A stretch of DNA of 64,000 bases from Bacilli bacterium (GTDB lineage: Bacteria; Bacillota_I; Bacilli_A; RFN20; CAG-826). The position numbers and the translations under genes were made by a program. The notes below the pieces were generated by a model that worked only from the letters and a program-made list of their open reading frames with translations, was not told where the DNA came from and ran no database searches. The DNA lies in assembly GCA_035326105.1 (NCBI GenBank), contig DAOKYO010000002.1:310001-374000 (forward strand), read 5' to 3'. Positions within the stretch are counted from its first letter, which is position 1. The number at the start of each line of letters is the position of its first letter. This document shows positions 22,599 through 31,383 of this stretch, one piece after another.

Positions 22599-23543
22599 TT
22601 AAATACCTCCTTCAGGTAATTGAAATTTATTCGACGATAAACGCAAATCATCTATCGTTCGGGCCATAAATGAAACATCATTAATAATCGGGGCTAACCC
22701 TTCCTTGGTCAGAGGCGACTTAATCGAAAATTCCAGTTTGTTTTTACGCGAGTCCAGACCAATATGCAATTCATTCTCATGTAAATACACCGCGATTGAG
22801 CCTTTATTTCCCGCCTCAATTTGCATCAGGCGCTCCATAAATAAGGGGGTCATAATATAAAAGAAGAATTGCTCATCATTAGCGCGCGTACTGAATTTCT
22901 TATTAAAGGCCATACTCTCCGTTTCGATCTTCTTAAGACCATCCATATTGAAGAGAGAAAGATTAAAGCCCTCGCGAATGGTGATTGTCTGATTAAAAAC
23001 GCGCGGAAACCGAAATACATAATATTGTCCGGAAAAATAAGCTTCATATGTGGTGTAGGTATGTCCCTTGCCGTCCGTATGCTGAACTCGGCGCTCAAGC
23101 GTTACTTCACTGGTCTCGAAACTGACATTTTCAAAGGTGCCGCTTATATAATCTTCTCCCCGATAGCGATCGGGACGCGAGTATAGGCCGGTTTTCATCA
23201 TCTGATTGATTTCAATGTGCGAGTTCATCCGGTAAATGGCTTTTCCGTATACTTCATCGATAATCTTCTCAAGCAGTGTCAGTTTAATCTTTTTGGAATA
23301 ATCGGAATTAATTTTCGCGGCCATACCGGAGAAAACTGACCCTACCACCACCAGAGGAATTCCGATAAATACTAGGACGGAGGCAATAGGCGAATTTCCA
23401 TAAGCAAAAAAGCCGATTATCAACAGAAGTGCTCCGATAACAATAAGAATTATCCCGACCTTCATTTTCTTTTTATAATCTTCATAAGATTTTAAGCGAC
23501 TGCTTTCAAGAGTTGAAAACTTCTCGTCAAATTTTATATCCAT
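22599..23543 (-). CDS. DUF3137-like membrane protein
   Basis: 314 aa. Two adjacent membrane helices near the N-terminus (about 27-50 and 55-72) are followed by a large soluble domain with ISGTFENVSFETSEV and GQYYVFRFPRVF, typical of DUF3137. Upstream partner of lemA. Function unknown. Confidence 0.75.
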   Translation of the reverse strand: MDIKFDEKFSTLESSRLKSYEDYKKKMKVGIILIVIGALLLIIGFFAYGNSPIASVLVFIGIPLVVVGSVFSGMAAKINSDYSKKIKLTLLEKIIDEVYGKAIYRMNSHIEINQMMKTGLYSRPDRYRGEDYISGTFENVSFETSEVTLERRVQHTDGKGHTYTTYEAYFSGQYYVFRFPRVFNQTITIREGFNLSLFNMDGLKKIETESMAFNKKFSTRANDEQFFFYIMTPLFMERLMQIEAGNKGSIAVYLHENELHIGLDSRKNKLEFSIKSPLTKEGLAPIINDVSFMARTIDDLRLSSNKFQLPEGGI

Positions 23544-23604
23544 AATTTTACCACGGTACTATTTTTAAATATTTTACTAAATATGTAAAGAGTAAACCCC
23601 TTTT

Positions 23605-24123
23605 CTAAAGAAAATTTTGATATTCTTGCGCTGCCAAAAGAACATTTTCGGCATCTTTATCCCGATTTAGTTCGCGATAGTGCTTTCCAAGCGTGGTTAA
23701 ATCATCAATTGCAAAATGCGATTTAGCGGCTAAAAGCCATTTTTCTGCTTGAACATAATCGACTTTCACCCCCAAACCATAGAGAAAGAAATGCCCGATT
23801 CTAGCCATGGCTCGCCCGTAACCGAGATTAGCGGAACGTTCGAAAAACTTCAGCGCCTTATAGTAGACGCCTTCATTTAGGCTGGGCTGTTCCAAAAGCC
23901 ATTCCGCATACATATAAAAGGCCTGTGGATAGTGCTTAGCCATCGCTTCATCCATATAGCGCATTGCTTTTTTATCATCCTGCGGATAGTTATATGCCCC
24001 GCGATGATAAAAACTGGCCAAAGCTAATAAGGCCTCTAAGTTCTCATAGCGGGCTTCTTTTTCAATGCGGTGTAGTTCATCCGAGTCTAAACCACTCTTC
24101 TCCCACCAATACTCTTTAATCAT
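23605..24123 (-). CDS. Sel1-like repeat (TPR) protein
   Basis: 172 aa with about three Sel1-type helical repeats (ALLALASFYHRGAYNYPQDD, ALKFFERSANLGYGRAM, ARIGHFFLYGLGVKVDYVQA). Cytosolic, no signal peptide. Such repeats mediate protein contacts. It overlaps the end of the amidohydrolase by 8 bp, so the two are coupled. Confidence 0.75.
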   Translation of the reverse strand: MIKEYWWEKSGLDSDELHRIEKEARYENLEALLALASFYHRGAYNYPQDDKKAMRYMDEAMAKHYPQAFYMYAEWLLEQPSLNEGVYYKALKFFERSANLGYGRAMARIGHFFLYGLGVKVDYVQAEKWLLAAKSHFAIDDLTTLGKHYRELNRDKDAENVLLAAQEYQNFL

Positions 24124-25408
24124 GCCTCATATCCCGTTTTATTCGGTCAGTTATTTCCTGCGCTTTACGATATATTTCCTCGATGCTTTCATCGAGAAAA
24201 AACTTATTGTCCTCATATAGTATCTTCCCATTGATCATCGTCAGCTTAACATTTTGTTTTGAGCCACTATAAACGATATTATCGACGATATTATTAATCG
24301 GCTGCATGTTGGGTTGATGCAGATCAATCATGATAATGTCCGCTTTCTTATTAACGGCGAGAACATCGGCATCATCCAATCCCATGGCTAAGGCACCGTT
24401 GACGGTTGCCATTTTGATCACATCGGTTGCTTTTACCGCCGAGGCATCTTTCGTCTTTAATTTGCCAAGACCCGTGACCAAAAACATCTCCCGGAAAAAA
24501 TCAAGACAGTTTCCCGAGGCTGGACCGTCCGTTCCGATGGCAACGGGGATATCTTCATCGATCATTCTTTGAATTTCGGGTATTCCACTGGCTAATTTTG
24601 TATTGCTGCTCGGGTTGGTAACCACATATAATTTATGCCGCTTAAAGATTTCAAAATCTTCGTCTTGCATATGCACGCAATGAAAACCACCGCCGCCGTA
24701 GTCATATAGACCCAGACTCTCAATATAGGCCGGCGGAGTGAGATGATTCTTTTCCAAAGAATTTCTTACTTCAACTTCCGTTTCCGAAGTGTGCGTAAAT
24801 ATTGGCGTTTTAAGTTTATGCGCCGCCTTGGATAATTCCGCTAATATTTCCCGGGTCGTCGTATAAATCGAGTGGAAACCCAACCGGTAAGTTACCAGGC
24901 TATTTTTGCTACCATTGATAATTCGATAAGCGGATACCATATCATCCACGGATTCGCGAAATGAAGTCACCGTGCCAAGACACACCATGCGAAAACCGCA
25001 GTCGCTGGCAGCACGAGCCGTTTCTAATGGATTATAATACATATCAAATGCGGCGGTTATTCCGCTCGTAAGATACTCGGCAATCGCAACTTTGGAAAGA
25101 TGATACTCATCTCCTTTTGTCAGGTGGGCTTCGGCGGGAAATACCGCCTTATGCAGCCAATCCTCCAAAGGAAGATCATCGGCAAACGAGCGCAGGAAAG
25201 TCATCGCACTATGCGTATGGGCGTTTTTGAAGCCCGGCATCAACACGTTACCCTGGCAATCAATTTGGCGATCGAATTCAATATTGATGTTCTTGCGTTC
25301 TTCTCCAATATATGAAATATGATTATCGGTTACTTCCAGTTCGCCAAAAGTAACATTTTCGTTTTGGTTCATCGTAAGCAGACGCGCGTTGATAAAGCGA
25401 ATTTTCAT
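24116..25408 (-). CDS. mtaD: Amidohydrolase, MTA/SAH deaminase-like
   Basis: Start at ATG 25408 (MKIRFINARLL) behind GAGG, not 57 bp upstream. 430 aa of the TIM-barrel amidohydrolase superfamily. Metal ligands: HTHSAMTFLR (HxH), the HTSETEVE His, the HCVHM His and IGTDGPAS Asp. The closest family is S-adenosylhomocysteine / 5'-methylthioadenosine deaminase, which deaminates the adenine ring. Other aminohydrolases (guanine or chlorohydrolase-like) share these motifs, so substrate is not certain. A Sel1-repeat gene follows. Confidence 0.8.
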   Translation of the reverse strand: MKIRFINARLLTMNQNENVTFGELEVTDNHISYIGEERKNINIEFDRQIDCQGNVLMPGFKNAHTHSAMTFLRSFADDLPLEDWLHKAVFPAEAHLTKGDEYHLSKVAIAEYLTSGITAAFDMYYNPLETARAASDCGFRMVCLGTVTSFRESVDDMVSAYRIINGSKNSLVTYRLGFHSIYTTTREILAELSKAAHKLKTPIFTHTSETEVEVRNSLEKNHLTPPAYIESLGLYDYGGGGFHCVHMQDEDFEIFKRHKLYVVTNPSSNTKLASGIPEIQRMIDEDIPVAIGTDGPASGNCLDFFREMFLVTGLGKLKTKDASAVKATDVIKMATVNGALAMGLDDADVLAVNKKADIIMIDLHQPNMQPINNIVDNIVYSGSKQNVKLTMINGKILYEDNKFFLDESIEEIYRKAQEITDRIKRDMRHD

Positions 25409-25463
25409 CTTTTTTACCTCTTTTTTGCTTGTTTGCGTTATTCTATCACTATTTTGCGTAAAC

Positions 25464-25488
25464 AAAAAGGGTTCCGATAACGAAACCC
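25464..25488 (-). terminator. Terminator after the mini-rubredoxin gene
   Basis: GGGTTCCG-ATAA-CGAAACCC (one wobble or mismatch), with TTTTTG on the minus strand. Confidence 0.75.
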
Positions 25489-25495
25489 CTAATTG

Positions 25496-25621
25496 TTACT
25501 TATCTTCTTCTTCGTCATAGGGAACAATATTCTCGCTAGTTGCTCCACAGAATGGACAATAGTCGGGATTATCAATGATTGCTCCGCAGACTAGACAACG
25601 ATACTTTTTTCCTTCAGCCAT
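25496..25621 (-). CDS. 41-aa rubredoxin-like zinc/iron-ribbon protein
   Basis: The product has two Cys pairs, CLVCGAII and CPFCGATS, in a single rubredoxin-like knuckle module with an acidic tail (YDEEEDK). The module is nearly the same as the second half of the adjacent 76-aa gene, so the two arose by duplication. Electron transfer or metal binding is likely. Confidence 0.7.
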   Translation of the reverse strand: MAEGKKYRCLVCGAIIDNPDYCPFCGATSENIVPYDEEEDK

Positions 25622-25626
25622 AATGT

Positions 25627-25857
25627 TTAATTATCCTCCTCAAGTAAAACAATTCGGTCGCTGGTTGCCCCACAAACCGGGCAATGGTCAGGATTATCGA
25701 TAATCGCTCCGCAAACGAGACACTTATAACGTAATTTCTTATCACTTTTAGCGTTCGTTTCCAGTGGAACGATTTGGTCGCGTCCTGCACCGCAGTAGAT
25801 GCAAAAATCTGGACGATCAAGTATTTGACCACAAACCAAACAACGATATCTTTGCAT
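25627..25857 (-). CDS. Tandem rubredoxin-like protein
   Basis: Start at ATG 25857 (MQRYRCLVCG), with AAGG about 9 nt upstream. 76 aa with two modules, each with two Cys pairs (CLVCGQ/CIYCGA and CLVCGA/CPVCGA), joined by a short linker. It lies 5 bp upstream of the 41-aa single-module gene. Probably a small redox or metal carrier related to the rubredoxin domain of rubrerythrin. Confidence 0.75.
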   Translation of the reverse strand: MQRYRCLVCGQILDRPDFCIYCGAGRDQIVPLETNAKSDKKLRYKCLVCGAIIDNPDHCPVCGATSDRIVLLEEDN

Positions 25858-25981
25858 ACACGCTACCTTGCTTCCACTACTATTATAACCAAAAGCAGGC
25901 AATTGAGAATCTAAATGCTTATAAACCATTTTGCTTGGTGAATTTCTTATAAAAAAATATAATTAATCCAGGAGGAGACAT

Positions 25982-26908
25982 ATGAAAATTAAATTGTTTT
26001 TGCTCTTCAAGATGATAATAGGTTTTTTACTCGGTGTTATCATCGCCGACCTCCTGCATCTTGATTATTACTATACCGCCGGGGTTTTTGTGGTTTTAAA
26101 TCTTGAAGTTAGTCGCAAACCAACCTTTCTTAATTCCTTAAAGCGGCTCATAGATGCGACAATTGGCCTCTTACTGGCAGTAGCTATCTTCTCTTTACTA
26201 AACATCAACGTGTATACTCTTGCCCTGCTTGTGATTATTTTTATTCCCTTGAGTTTTCTTTTAAATATAGAAAAGGGGTTGCCATCATCGCTGGTTGTTA
26301 TTTCGCATCTATATATAAATCAAGATCCAACAAAAGTTTACAATGCCTTATATATTGTTCTCGTATCGGTAGCTATCGCCTTTGCCTTAAATTTAATCAC
26401 CCCTCCGCTCAAAAAACAGGTGCAGAGCACCATTAAAATGGTCGATCAAAAACTCAATGACCTTCTAGTTCAGGTCGCGCATAGTCGGAAGGTTGATTTT
26501 CAGCAAATCGATAATTACCTGTTGCAAGCCGAAAAAAATCTTATTCAGGATATCGAAAATCATCTGTTTCCCTATGCCCTTCGCCGCCAAGATTATCTAG
26601 CCATGCGCAAAGAGCAGATTTCGATTTTAAAACGGATCGCGGCCACGCTTGACGGTGTCGACCGCATCAGGGAAAAGGAAATGATCCTCGATTATTTGTC
26701 GACATTTGAAGGAAATATCGGTGAAGAAAACTATGCCGCCTTTTTAAAGGAAGAATTAAACAAGCTTTTAATGCGTTTTCGCGATGAAAATTTGCCCACT
26801 ACGCGGGATGAATTTGAAAAGCGGGCCCATCTATATCATGTACTGATGGAGTTGGAGCAGTTCTTGAATTTAAAAATGCAATACCACGATAAATATGCGG
26901 TTAATTAG
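25982..26908 (+). CDS. Aromatic acid exporter family (ArAE_1/DUF939-like) membrane protein
   Basis: 308 aa. Four to five N-terminal membrane helices (to about residue 135) with a DLLHLDYYYTAGVFVVLNLE signature, then a cytosolic helical domain (LNDLLVQVAHS ... HLFPYALRRQDYL). This is the FUSC/ArAE_1 layout of YqjA-type proteins. AGGAGG precedes the ATG. It is the only plus-strand gene here and converges on the next gene (stops overlap by 4 bp). Substrate unknown. Confidence 0.8.
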   Translation: MKIKLFLLFKMIIGFLLGVIIADLLHLDYYYTAGVFVVLNLEVSRKPTFLNSLKRLIDATIGLLLAVAIFSLLNINVYTLALLVIIFIPLSFLLNIEKGLPSSLVVISHLYINQDPTKVYNALYIVLVSVAIAFALNLITPPLKKQVQSTIKMVDQKLNDLLVQVAHSRKVDFQQIDNYLLQAEKNLIQDIENHLFPYALRRQDYLAMRKEQISILKRIAATLDGVDRIREKEMILDYLSTFEGNIGEENYAAFLKEELNKLLMRFRDENLPTTRDEFEKRAHLYHVLMELEQFLNLKMQYHDKYAVN

Positions 26909-27378
26909 GCGATAATTGAAACGGGAAACATGATATATAATTGACCATTTTCATCCATTTTGTGAAAATCAAAAACCGCCATCACCAGTGAGAAATTATG
27001 AGCTTTTAAATAATCAAGTCCTTTTTTAAATGTGTCTTGATAATTATTTTCCACCTTAAAGCCAAGATATTCTGCGCTTGGGACAATCCATTTTTTCCAG
27101 CCGGAGGGAGGTTCGACATCTAACTCAACTTCCGCTCCCGCTAAATAAAGTCCGTCTTTAAAATCCGTCCACGGCTTAAGTGAGCGATCAAAGTTGCTCA
27201 TCAGTCCCCAAATACCGGCCGTATTTCCTTTTTCATCGGTTTTGACTAAACGAAAAATCTTGTCGAAATCAACATTCATTGACTGCCATAGATTCTCAAC
27301 GAATCCGTCTCCGTCGATGGTTGAGCCTTCTTTTCCGATGACGGCAAAAGAGGGCTTTTTGATAAATATAGGTTCCAT
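26905..27378 (-). CDS. GyrI-like / AraC effector-binding domain protein
   Basis: Start set at ATG 27378 (MEPIFIKKPSFAVIG), 9 nt after AGGAAG. 157 aa, a stand-alone GyrI-like small-molecule-binding fold (FAVIGKEG ... YLAGAEVELD ... MFPVSII). Such proteins bind lipophilic cations or drugs. Convergent with the exporter-like gene, possibly functionally related. No HTH. Confidence 0.8.
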   Translation of the reverse strand: MEPIFIKKPSFAVIGKEGSTIDGDGFVENLWQSMNVDFDKIFRLVKTDEKGNTAGIWGLMSNFDRSLKPWTDFKDGLYLAGAEVELDVEPPSGWKKWIVPSAEYLGFKVENNYQDTFKKGLDYLKAHNFSLVMAVFDFHKMDENGQLYIMFPVSIIA

Positions 27379-27507
27379 TTTGTGTAACTTCCTAGCCATA
27401 TTTTACCATTATTTACTTTTTTGTTAAGCAAGAAAAAAACACAATAAGAAAAATATTGGCTTTTTTCGGCTTTTATTATTTAAAAACAATATTTTTAGTC
27501 AAAAAAA

Positions 27508-28008
27508 TTAAGGTTTTTTAGTAACAAAAGTATATATCCAAACTTGGAAATTCATTACATTTTGATAATATACTTCATCTTCTTCTGCTACCGGATCAAG
27601 CCGGGATAGCAATTCACCTTGAGAAAATATGATGATACTGGGAATTTGAGGCGACACTTTTCCAATGTAATCACTATAATCAACCAGCGAGGAAGAAAGC
27701 TTATAAATAGCGATTTGCTCTTGACGGGAAAAAGCTTCAACAATAGGCGAAAACTGAACACAATGAGGGCATAATGCATTGTAATAATAAAGAATAAATG
27801 ATTCTTTAGCCGTCCGTTTTTGGTCAAATTCTTCGTTACTAGGTATTTCAATATTCTCACTGACGCCATAACTGTTGGCATCAAGCGTTATTTTCGCTCC
27901 CGAAAAAGATGGCCCGTCAATTTTTGATGAGCAGCCACCAATCAATAAAGGCAATAATAACGTTGCCTCAATTAAAGTCTTTCTTTTAAAAAACCGTAAT
28001 GCCATCAT
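27508..28008 (-). CDS. Thioredoxin-like lipoprotein
   Basis: 166 aa with a signal peptide ending in a lipobox-like LIGGC, then a thioredoxin-like fold with CPHC (NALCPHCVQFSP) and a cis-Pro-like region (SPQIPSIIIF). An outer-face membrane-anchored thiol redox protein. A second thioredoxin-like lipoprotein is at 59308. The start context is weak. Confidence 0.75.
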   Translation of the reverse strand: MMALRFFKRKTLIEATLLLPLLIGGCSSKIDGPSFSGAKITLDANSYGVSENIEIPSNEEFDQKRTAKESFILYYYNALCPHCVQFSPIVEAFSRQEQIAIYKLSSSLVDYSDYIGKVSPQIPSIIIFSQGELLSRLDPVAEEDEVYYQNVMNFQVWIYTFVTKKP

Positions 28009-28014
28009 TTTTAT

Positions 28015-28425
28015 TTATTCGCTCTCATCCATATATCCGGCCGCGGCTTTTAAAATGCTTTTATCGTTTTCATAAGTCAATATCGAATACGCCTCCGCAA
28101 AAGGCAAAAATAAAATCTCTTTTACTTCTTCAACTTGAGGAATCGCCTCTTGGCTCATAAGTTCACCGATAAAATAAACCACTTTTTTCATGACTCCAAT
28201 TGCGGGAGCATACTCCGTTTCAAGCCGAAAGGAAGTATCAATTTTCGCATCAAGACCGGTTTCTTCTTTTATCTCCCTTAATGCCGTCTCTACTTCCGTT
28301 TCTTCACCTTCAACGTGACCCTTTACCAAGGCGTAATGCCCCTTGTTCATTTTCTCGATAAGAAACAAGATTCTATCTTTACTACGAAAGTATAAAACCG
28401 CTCCGCAACTTTTTTCTTTTTTCAT
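28015..28425 (-). CDS. NUDIX hydrolase (Ap4A-hydrolase-like)
   Basis: Start at ATG 28425 (MKKEKSCGAVLYF). 136 aa with a complete Nudix box, GHVEGEETEVETALREIKEE followed by TG (Gly, REx2EE pattern). The SCGAVLY start and short length resemble bis(5'-nucleosyl)-tetraphosphate hydrolases. It lies 6 bp upstream of the thioredoxin-like lipoprotein. Confidence 0.85.
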   Translation of the reverse strand: MKKEKSCGAVLYFRSKDRILFLIEKMNKGHYALVKGHVEGEETEVETALREIKEETGLDAKIDTSFRLETEYAPAIGVMKKVVYFIGELMSQEAIPQVEEVKEILFLPFAEAYSILTYENDKSILKAAAGYMDESE

Positions 28426-28533
28426 AGACCCATTATATACAATTTTCAATTATTTAGTGAAAATAATCTATCGGTAATCATTAATAAGCAAGCGTTGCTT
28501 TAATAAATAGTTTATAAAGATATATTGTGCCTT

Positions 28534-28950
28534 CTATAGAATAAAAAAGCGTTCAAGATTCGATATATCACCCTGCACAAATTTGATTGCTGTCGCTGCC
28601 TGGTTGCTAAAAAGATTAAGATTATAGTAATATCCGTTTATCCATCCTTCGCTACCGTCCATATAATATAGTTTCAGACTATATGAGCTAATACAATTAC
28701 AGGTCGGACCGTATTGAACCTGGAATTTTATTTTCTTAATACTGACAAAAAAATCATCGTAGGCTTCACTTGGAAGAAAATATTCTCCCTGACCATTAAC
28801 ATAAGTGATGGCACTTATTTCTTTACGATTGATTAAAGACGATAATGAGCGCGGCAGCAATAAAGCCAAGCTTGCCAGTACAAGGGTAACACCGGCCGCT
28901 ACTGATATGCTGGTTGTTAAAACCACGCGCTTAGTCAGTTTCATTTTCTT
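28534..28950 (-). CDS. Single-pass membrane or secreted protein, unknown
   Basis: Start at ATG 28950 (MKLTKRVVLTTS), overlapping the nitroreductase stop. 138 aa: an N-terminal membrane helix or signal (VAAGVTLVLASLALLL), then an extracellular domain with a Cys pair (GPTCNCISSY). No family recognised. Confidence 0.55.
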   Translation of the reverse strand, partial: KKMKLTKRVVLTTSISVAAGVTLVLASLALLLPRSLSSLINRKEISAITYVNGQGEYFLPSEAYDDFFVSIKKIKFQVQYGPTCNCISSYSLKLYYMDGSEGWINGYYYNLNLFSNQAATAIKFVQGDISNLERFFIL

Positions 28951-29458
28951 CACCCACAAAATGAACGTATTTTTTGTTATATTGATCCCGCGGGACAACT
29001 TCGTTTTTAGGATGCCCGATGGATAGAACCGCTAAGGGGATAATATGAGAAGGAAGATTCAATATACTCCGAATTCGTTCGACAAATCTTTCTTGCGGAT
29101 AAACTCCTTCCCAGCAAGCCCCAAGCCCCATACTGGTAACTCCAAGTAAAATGTTTTCAATCGCGGCTGAGCAATCTTGAATCCATATTTGCTTCATCTT
29201 CAAAGGCAGCGCCCGCTGCGTATTGCCGGCGACAATAATTTTTAGGGGACTATGATGTTTGCTAAAGCGTCCGGCATCAATAATCTGATTATTGATGTTT
29301 TCATCGCTTACAACATAGAATTCCCATGGTTGCCGATTTAAGCCAGAGGGACCGCTCATCGCGAAATGCAGGAGCTTATCTATTTGTTGCTCCTCGACTT
29401 TTTCTTCGGTAAATTGTCTAACACTTCGCCGCTTGAACATCGCTTCTTCCACATCCAT
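28931..29458 (-). CDS. Nitroreductase family flavoprotein
   Basis: Start at ATG 29458 (MDVEEAMFKRRSVRQF). 175 aa with FMN-binding motifs RRSVRQF, SGPSGLNRQPWEFYV and GLGACWEG. An NAD(P)H- and FMN-dependent reductase of quinones or nitro-compounds. Overlaps the next gene by 20 bp. Confidence 0.9.
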   Translation of the reverse strand: MDVEEAMFKRRSVRQFTEEKVEEQQIDKLLHFAMSGPSGLNRQPWEFYVVSDENINNQIIDAGRFSKHHSPLKIIVAGNTQRALPLKMKQIWIQDCSAAIENILLGVTSMGLGACWEGVYPQERFVERIRSILNLPSHIIPLAVLSIGHPKNEVVPRDQYNKKYVHFVGEENETD

Positions 29459-29504
29459 ATATATTTTTCCTTTGCTTGTATTATAACCTTTGGGTATAAA
29501 AAAA

Positions 29505-29527
29505 GGACTAATCAATTTGATTAATCC
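29505..29527 (-). terminator. Terminator of the repeat-domain lipoprotein gene
   Basis: GGACTAATCAA and TTGATTAATCC pair; seven Ts follow on the minus strand. Confidence 0.8.
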
Positions 29528-29543
29528 TTATTCTTACTGCAAA

Positions 29544-30395
29544 TTATAAAGCGTAGATGTAGAAGACGATAATACCATCCCAGTAGTAGAATTGAATTTC
29601 GACACTTTCGGTGGCATCATCGGCAAAATAGCCATAATCATCATAATAACTGTCATCAACTGTCCATCCGGCCGTCTCTAAGAGCGTAACATAACCATCT
29701 TCACTTGCCGTTGAATCAGCCTCGGCATAAACCATGAGATATTCTCCAAAATCGTCTTCCAAAACCGCATAAAAGAAAGGCCCTTCACCCGTATAGGCGG
29801 GAACGGAAACTGAACTGCCAAGTAATTCGACGATGGCATCCGCTGGCCACGTGGCTGATTCAATAATTGGTTCTTCTTCCTCCTCAGGGACTAAGAAGAC
29901 CATAAAAACGATTTCACCCGCGTAATGATAGAACTGAACAGCCACAGATTCTGTGCTGTCAATCGCCACTAAACCATAATCATCATATTGGGTATCATCG
30001 ACCGCCCATCCGGAACCGGTTAAAACGGCCGAATATACGTCTTCACCCGTCTCGTCAAATAAAGTATGAATGTAAACATAGTCGCCCGAATCATCTTCAA
30101 CCGTCAAATAGGCAAAGCCCGATGGCGAAGAAAACGCCGGCACAACCACTTCAACCCCGCCTAAAACCGAATTGATCGCGGCTGATGGCCAGGTAGCCGA
30201 AAAGGTCTCACCCGCTTCGGGGACGACAAGTTCTACTTCAGAAGTTCCTTCTGATAAGGAAGTTCCGTCTAAACTCTCCGACAACGATTCGCTGGCGCTG
30301 TCACTTGGTGAACTAGATGTTCCACCTTTTTCACAACTTGCAACTACAAGTAGTGACGCCGCCAAAAGAAGTAAACTGCTAAATTTCTTTTTCAA
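29544..30395 (-). CDS. Lipoprotein with two copies of an acidic repeat domain
   Basis: 283 aa. Signal peptide with lipobox VASC, a Ser-rich linker (SSSPSDSASESLSESL), then two ~95-aa acidic domains with matching landmarks (ATWPSAAI/ATWPADAI; GWAVDDTQYDDYG/GWTVDDSYYDDYG; VQFYHYAGEIVF/IQFYYWDGIIVF). They face outside the membrane. Very high Asp/Glu/Tyr content. A cre-like palindrome lies upstream (30476-30490), so expression may depend on carbon source. Family unknown. Confidence 0.75.
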   Translation of the reverse strand: MKKKFSSLLLLAASLLVVASCEKGGTSSSPSDSASESLSESLDGTSLSEGTSEVELVVPEAGETFSATWPSAAINSVLGGVEVVVPAFSSPSGFAYLTVEDDSGDYVYIHTLFDETGEDVYSAVLTGSGWAVDDTQYDDYGLVAIDSTESVAVQFYHYAGEIVFMVFLVPEEEEEPIIESATWPADAIVELLGSSVSVPAYTGEGPFFYAVLEDDFGEYLMVYAEADSTASEDGYVTLLETAGWTVDDSYYDDYGYFADDATESVEIQFYYWDGIIVFYIYAL

Positions 30396-30475
30396 AATAT
30401 GCCCTCCATAAATTTTTAAGTGTATTCTATCGGTTATTGCAACAAAAAAAATTGTTTTTTTAAAAATAGCCCATT

Positions 30476-30490
30476 AGAAAGCGCTTTCAA
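30476..30490 (-). promoter_or_regulatory. cre-like operator upstream of the repeat lipoprotein
   Basis: The minus strand reads TTGAAAGCGCTTTCT, containing the perfect 12-bp palindrome GAAAGCGCTTTC (30477-30488), and matches the CcpA/LacI-family cre pattern. TTGAAA could also serve as a -35 box. Confidence 0.55.
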
Positions 30491-30539
30491 AATTTACAAA
30501 TGAAAAAAGTTAGATAAAAAGGTGCTTTTTTGCCCGATA

Positions 30540-31382
30540 TCATTTGAACATTTTTCGATTTTCTTTAATAAAAGTCAGCATATCTAAATAACCTTGCGAC
30601 CACTTCTCATCAATTGATGACGCATAAAAGTTAAGTGAACCATCCAAAAAACCGCCTAACTCTTGGCTCGGATAAAGGACAGAAATCTTTGCATTCGGAA
30701 AAAGTTCGTCATAGTTATCGCTTTCTTTTTTGAGTTTAACAACGATGATTTTTGTAAAACCGGCATCATAAAGCGGCTTAATCGGCGTATTATCACTGAT
30801 TCCTCCATCGACTAAGCGTCGATTATCCAGTTTTATCGGATGAAAAATAATCGGGATTGAGGCGGTGGCCTGAACGACTTTATAGATATCGTCGCCCTTC
30901 TCCATTTTCGAAACATTATAATAAACGACTTCCTTGCGGACCAAATCGTGGCAAGTAACAAAGCAAACGCGCGGACTTTTTTTTAAAGCATCGTTATCTA
31001 CCTGGCTTTTTATTAACTGTTCCAACTTTTTGGAACGCAAAAACTTTGACCGAAACCAATTGTCGAAAGCCGAATACATTTCCTCGGGAGTTAACTTGTC
31101 ACTGACTCGTTTGGCCACGTTTTTGGCAATGGGAAGTGAAAGAAAGGAGGGCATATTTTTATCCTGAATTTTTGCTTCTTCCCACAAAGTCATCGCTGAA
31201 GCAAAATCATCCATCGCAAAAAGAATCGCGGTCAAACCTCCGATTGAAGTCCCCGCCACGCCGGTGATGTTCCGGTCGAGTTTCTTTTCGCGAAGCGCCT
31301 GCCAGACTCCGGCCTCGTAGGCTCCCTTTCCTCCGCCCCCACTAAAAACAATTCCTATTTTATCTTTTCTTAAAATTCGCAT
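30540..31382 (-). CDS. Patatin-like phospholipase
   Basis: 280 aa. Oxyanion loop GGGGKGAYEAG, nucleophile elbow GTSIGG (Ser46), and the catalytic Asp in DGGISDN. A serine acyl hydrolase of RssA/YjjU-type patatins, cytosolic or membrane-associated, releasing fatty acids from lipids. It follows the GNAT gene by 1 bp in the same direction. Catalytic dyad intact. Confidence 0.9.
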   Translation of the reverse strand: MRILRKDKIGIVFSGGGGKGAYEAGVWQALREKKLDRNITGVAGTSIGGLTAILFAMDDFASAMTLWEEAKIQDKNMPSFLSLPIAKNVAKRVSDKLTPEEMYSAFDNWFRSKFLRSKKLEQLIKSQVDNDALKKSPRVCFVTCHDLVRKEVVYYNVSKMEKGDDIYKVVQATASIPIIFHPIKLDNRRLVDGGISDNTPIKPLYDAGFTKIIVVKLKKESDNYDELFPNAKISVLYPSQELGGFLDGSLNFYASSIDEKWSQGYLDMLTFIKENRKMFK

Positions 31383-31383
31383 A

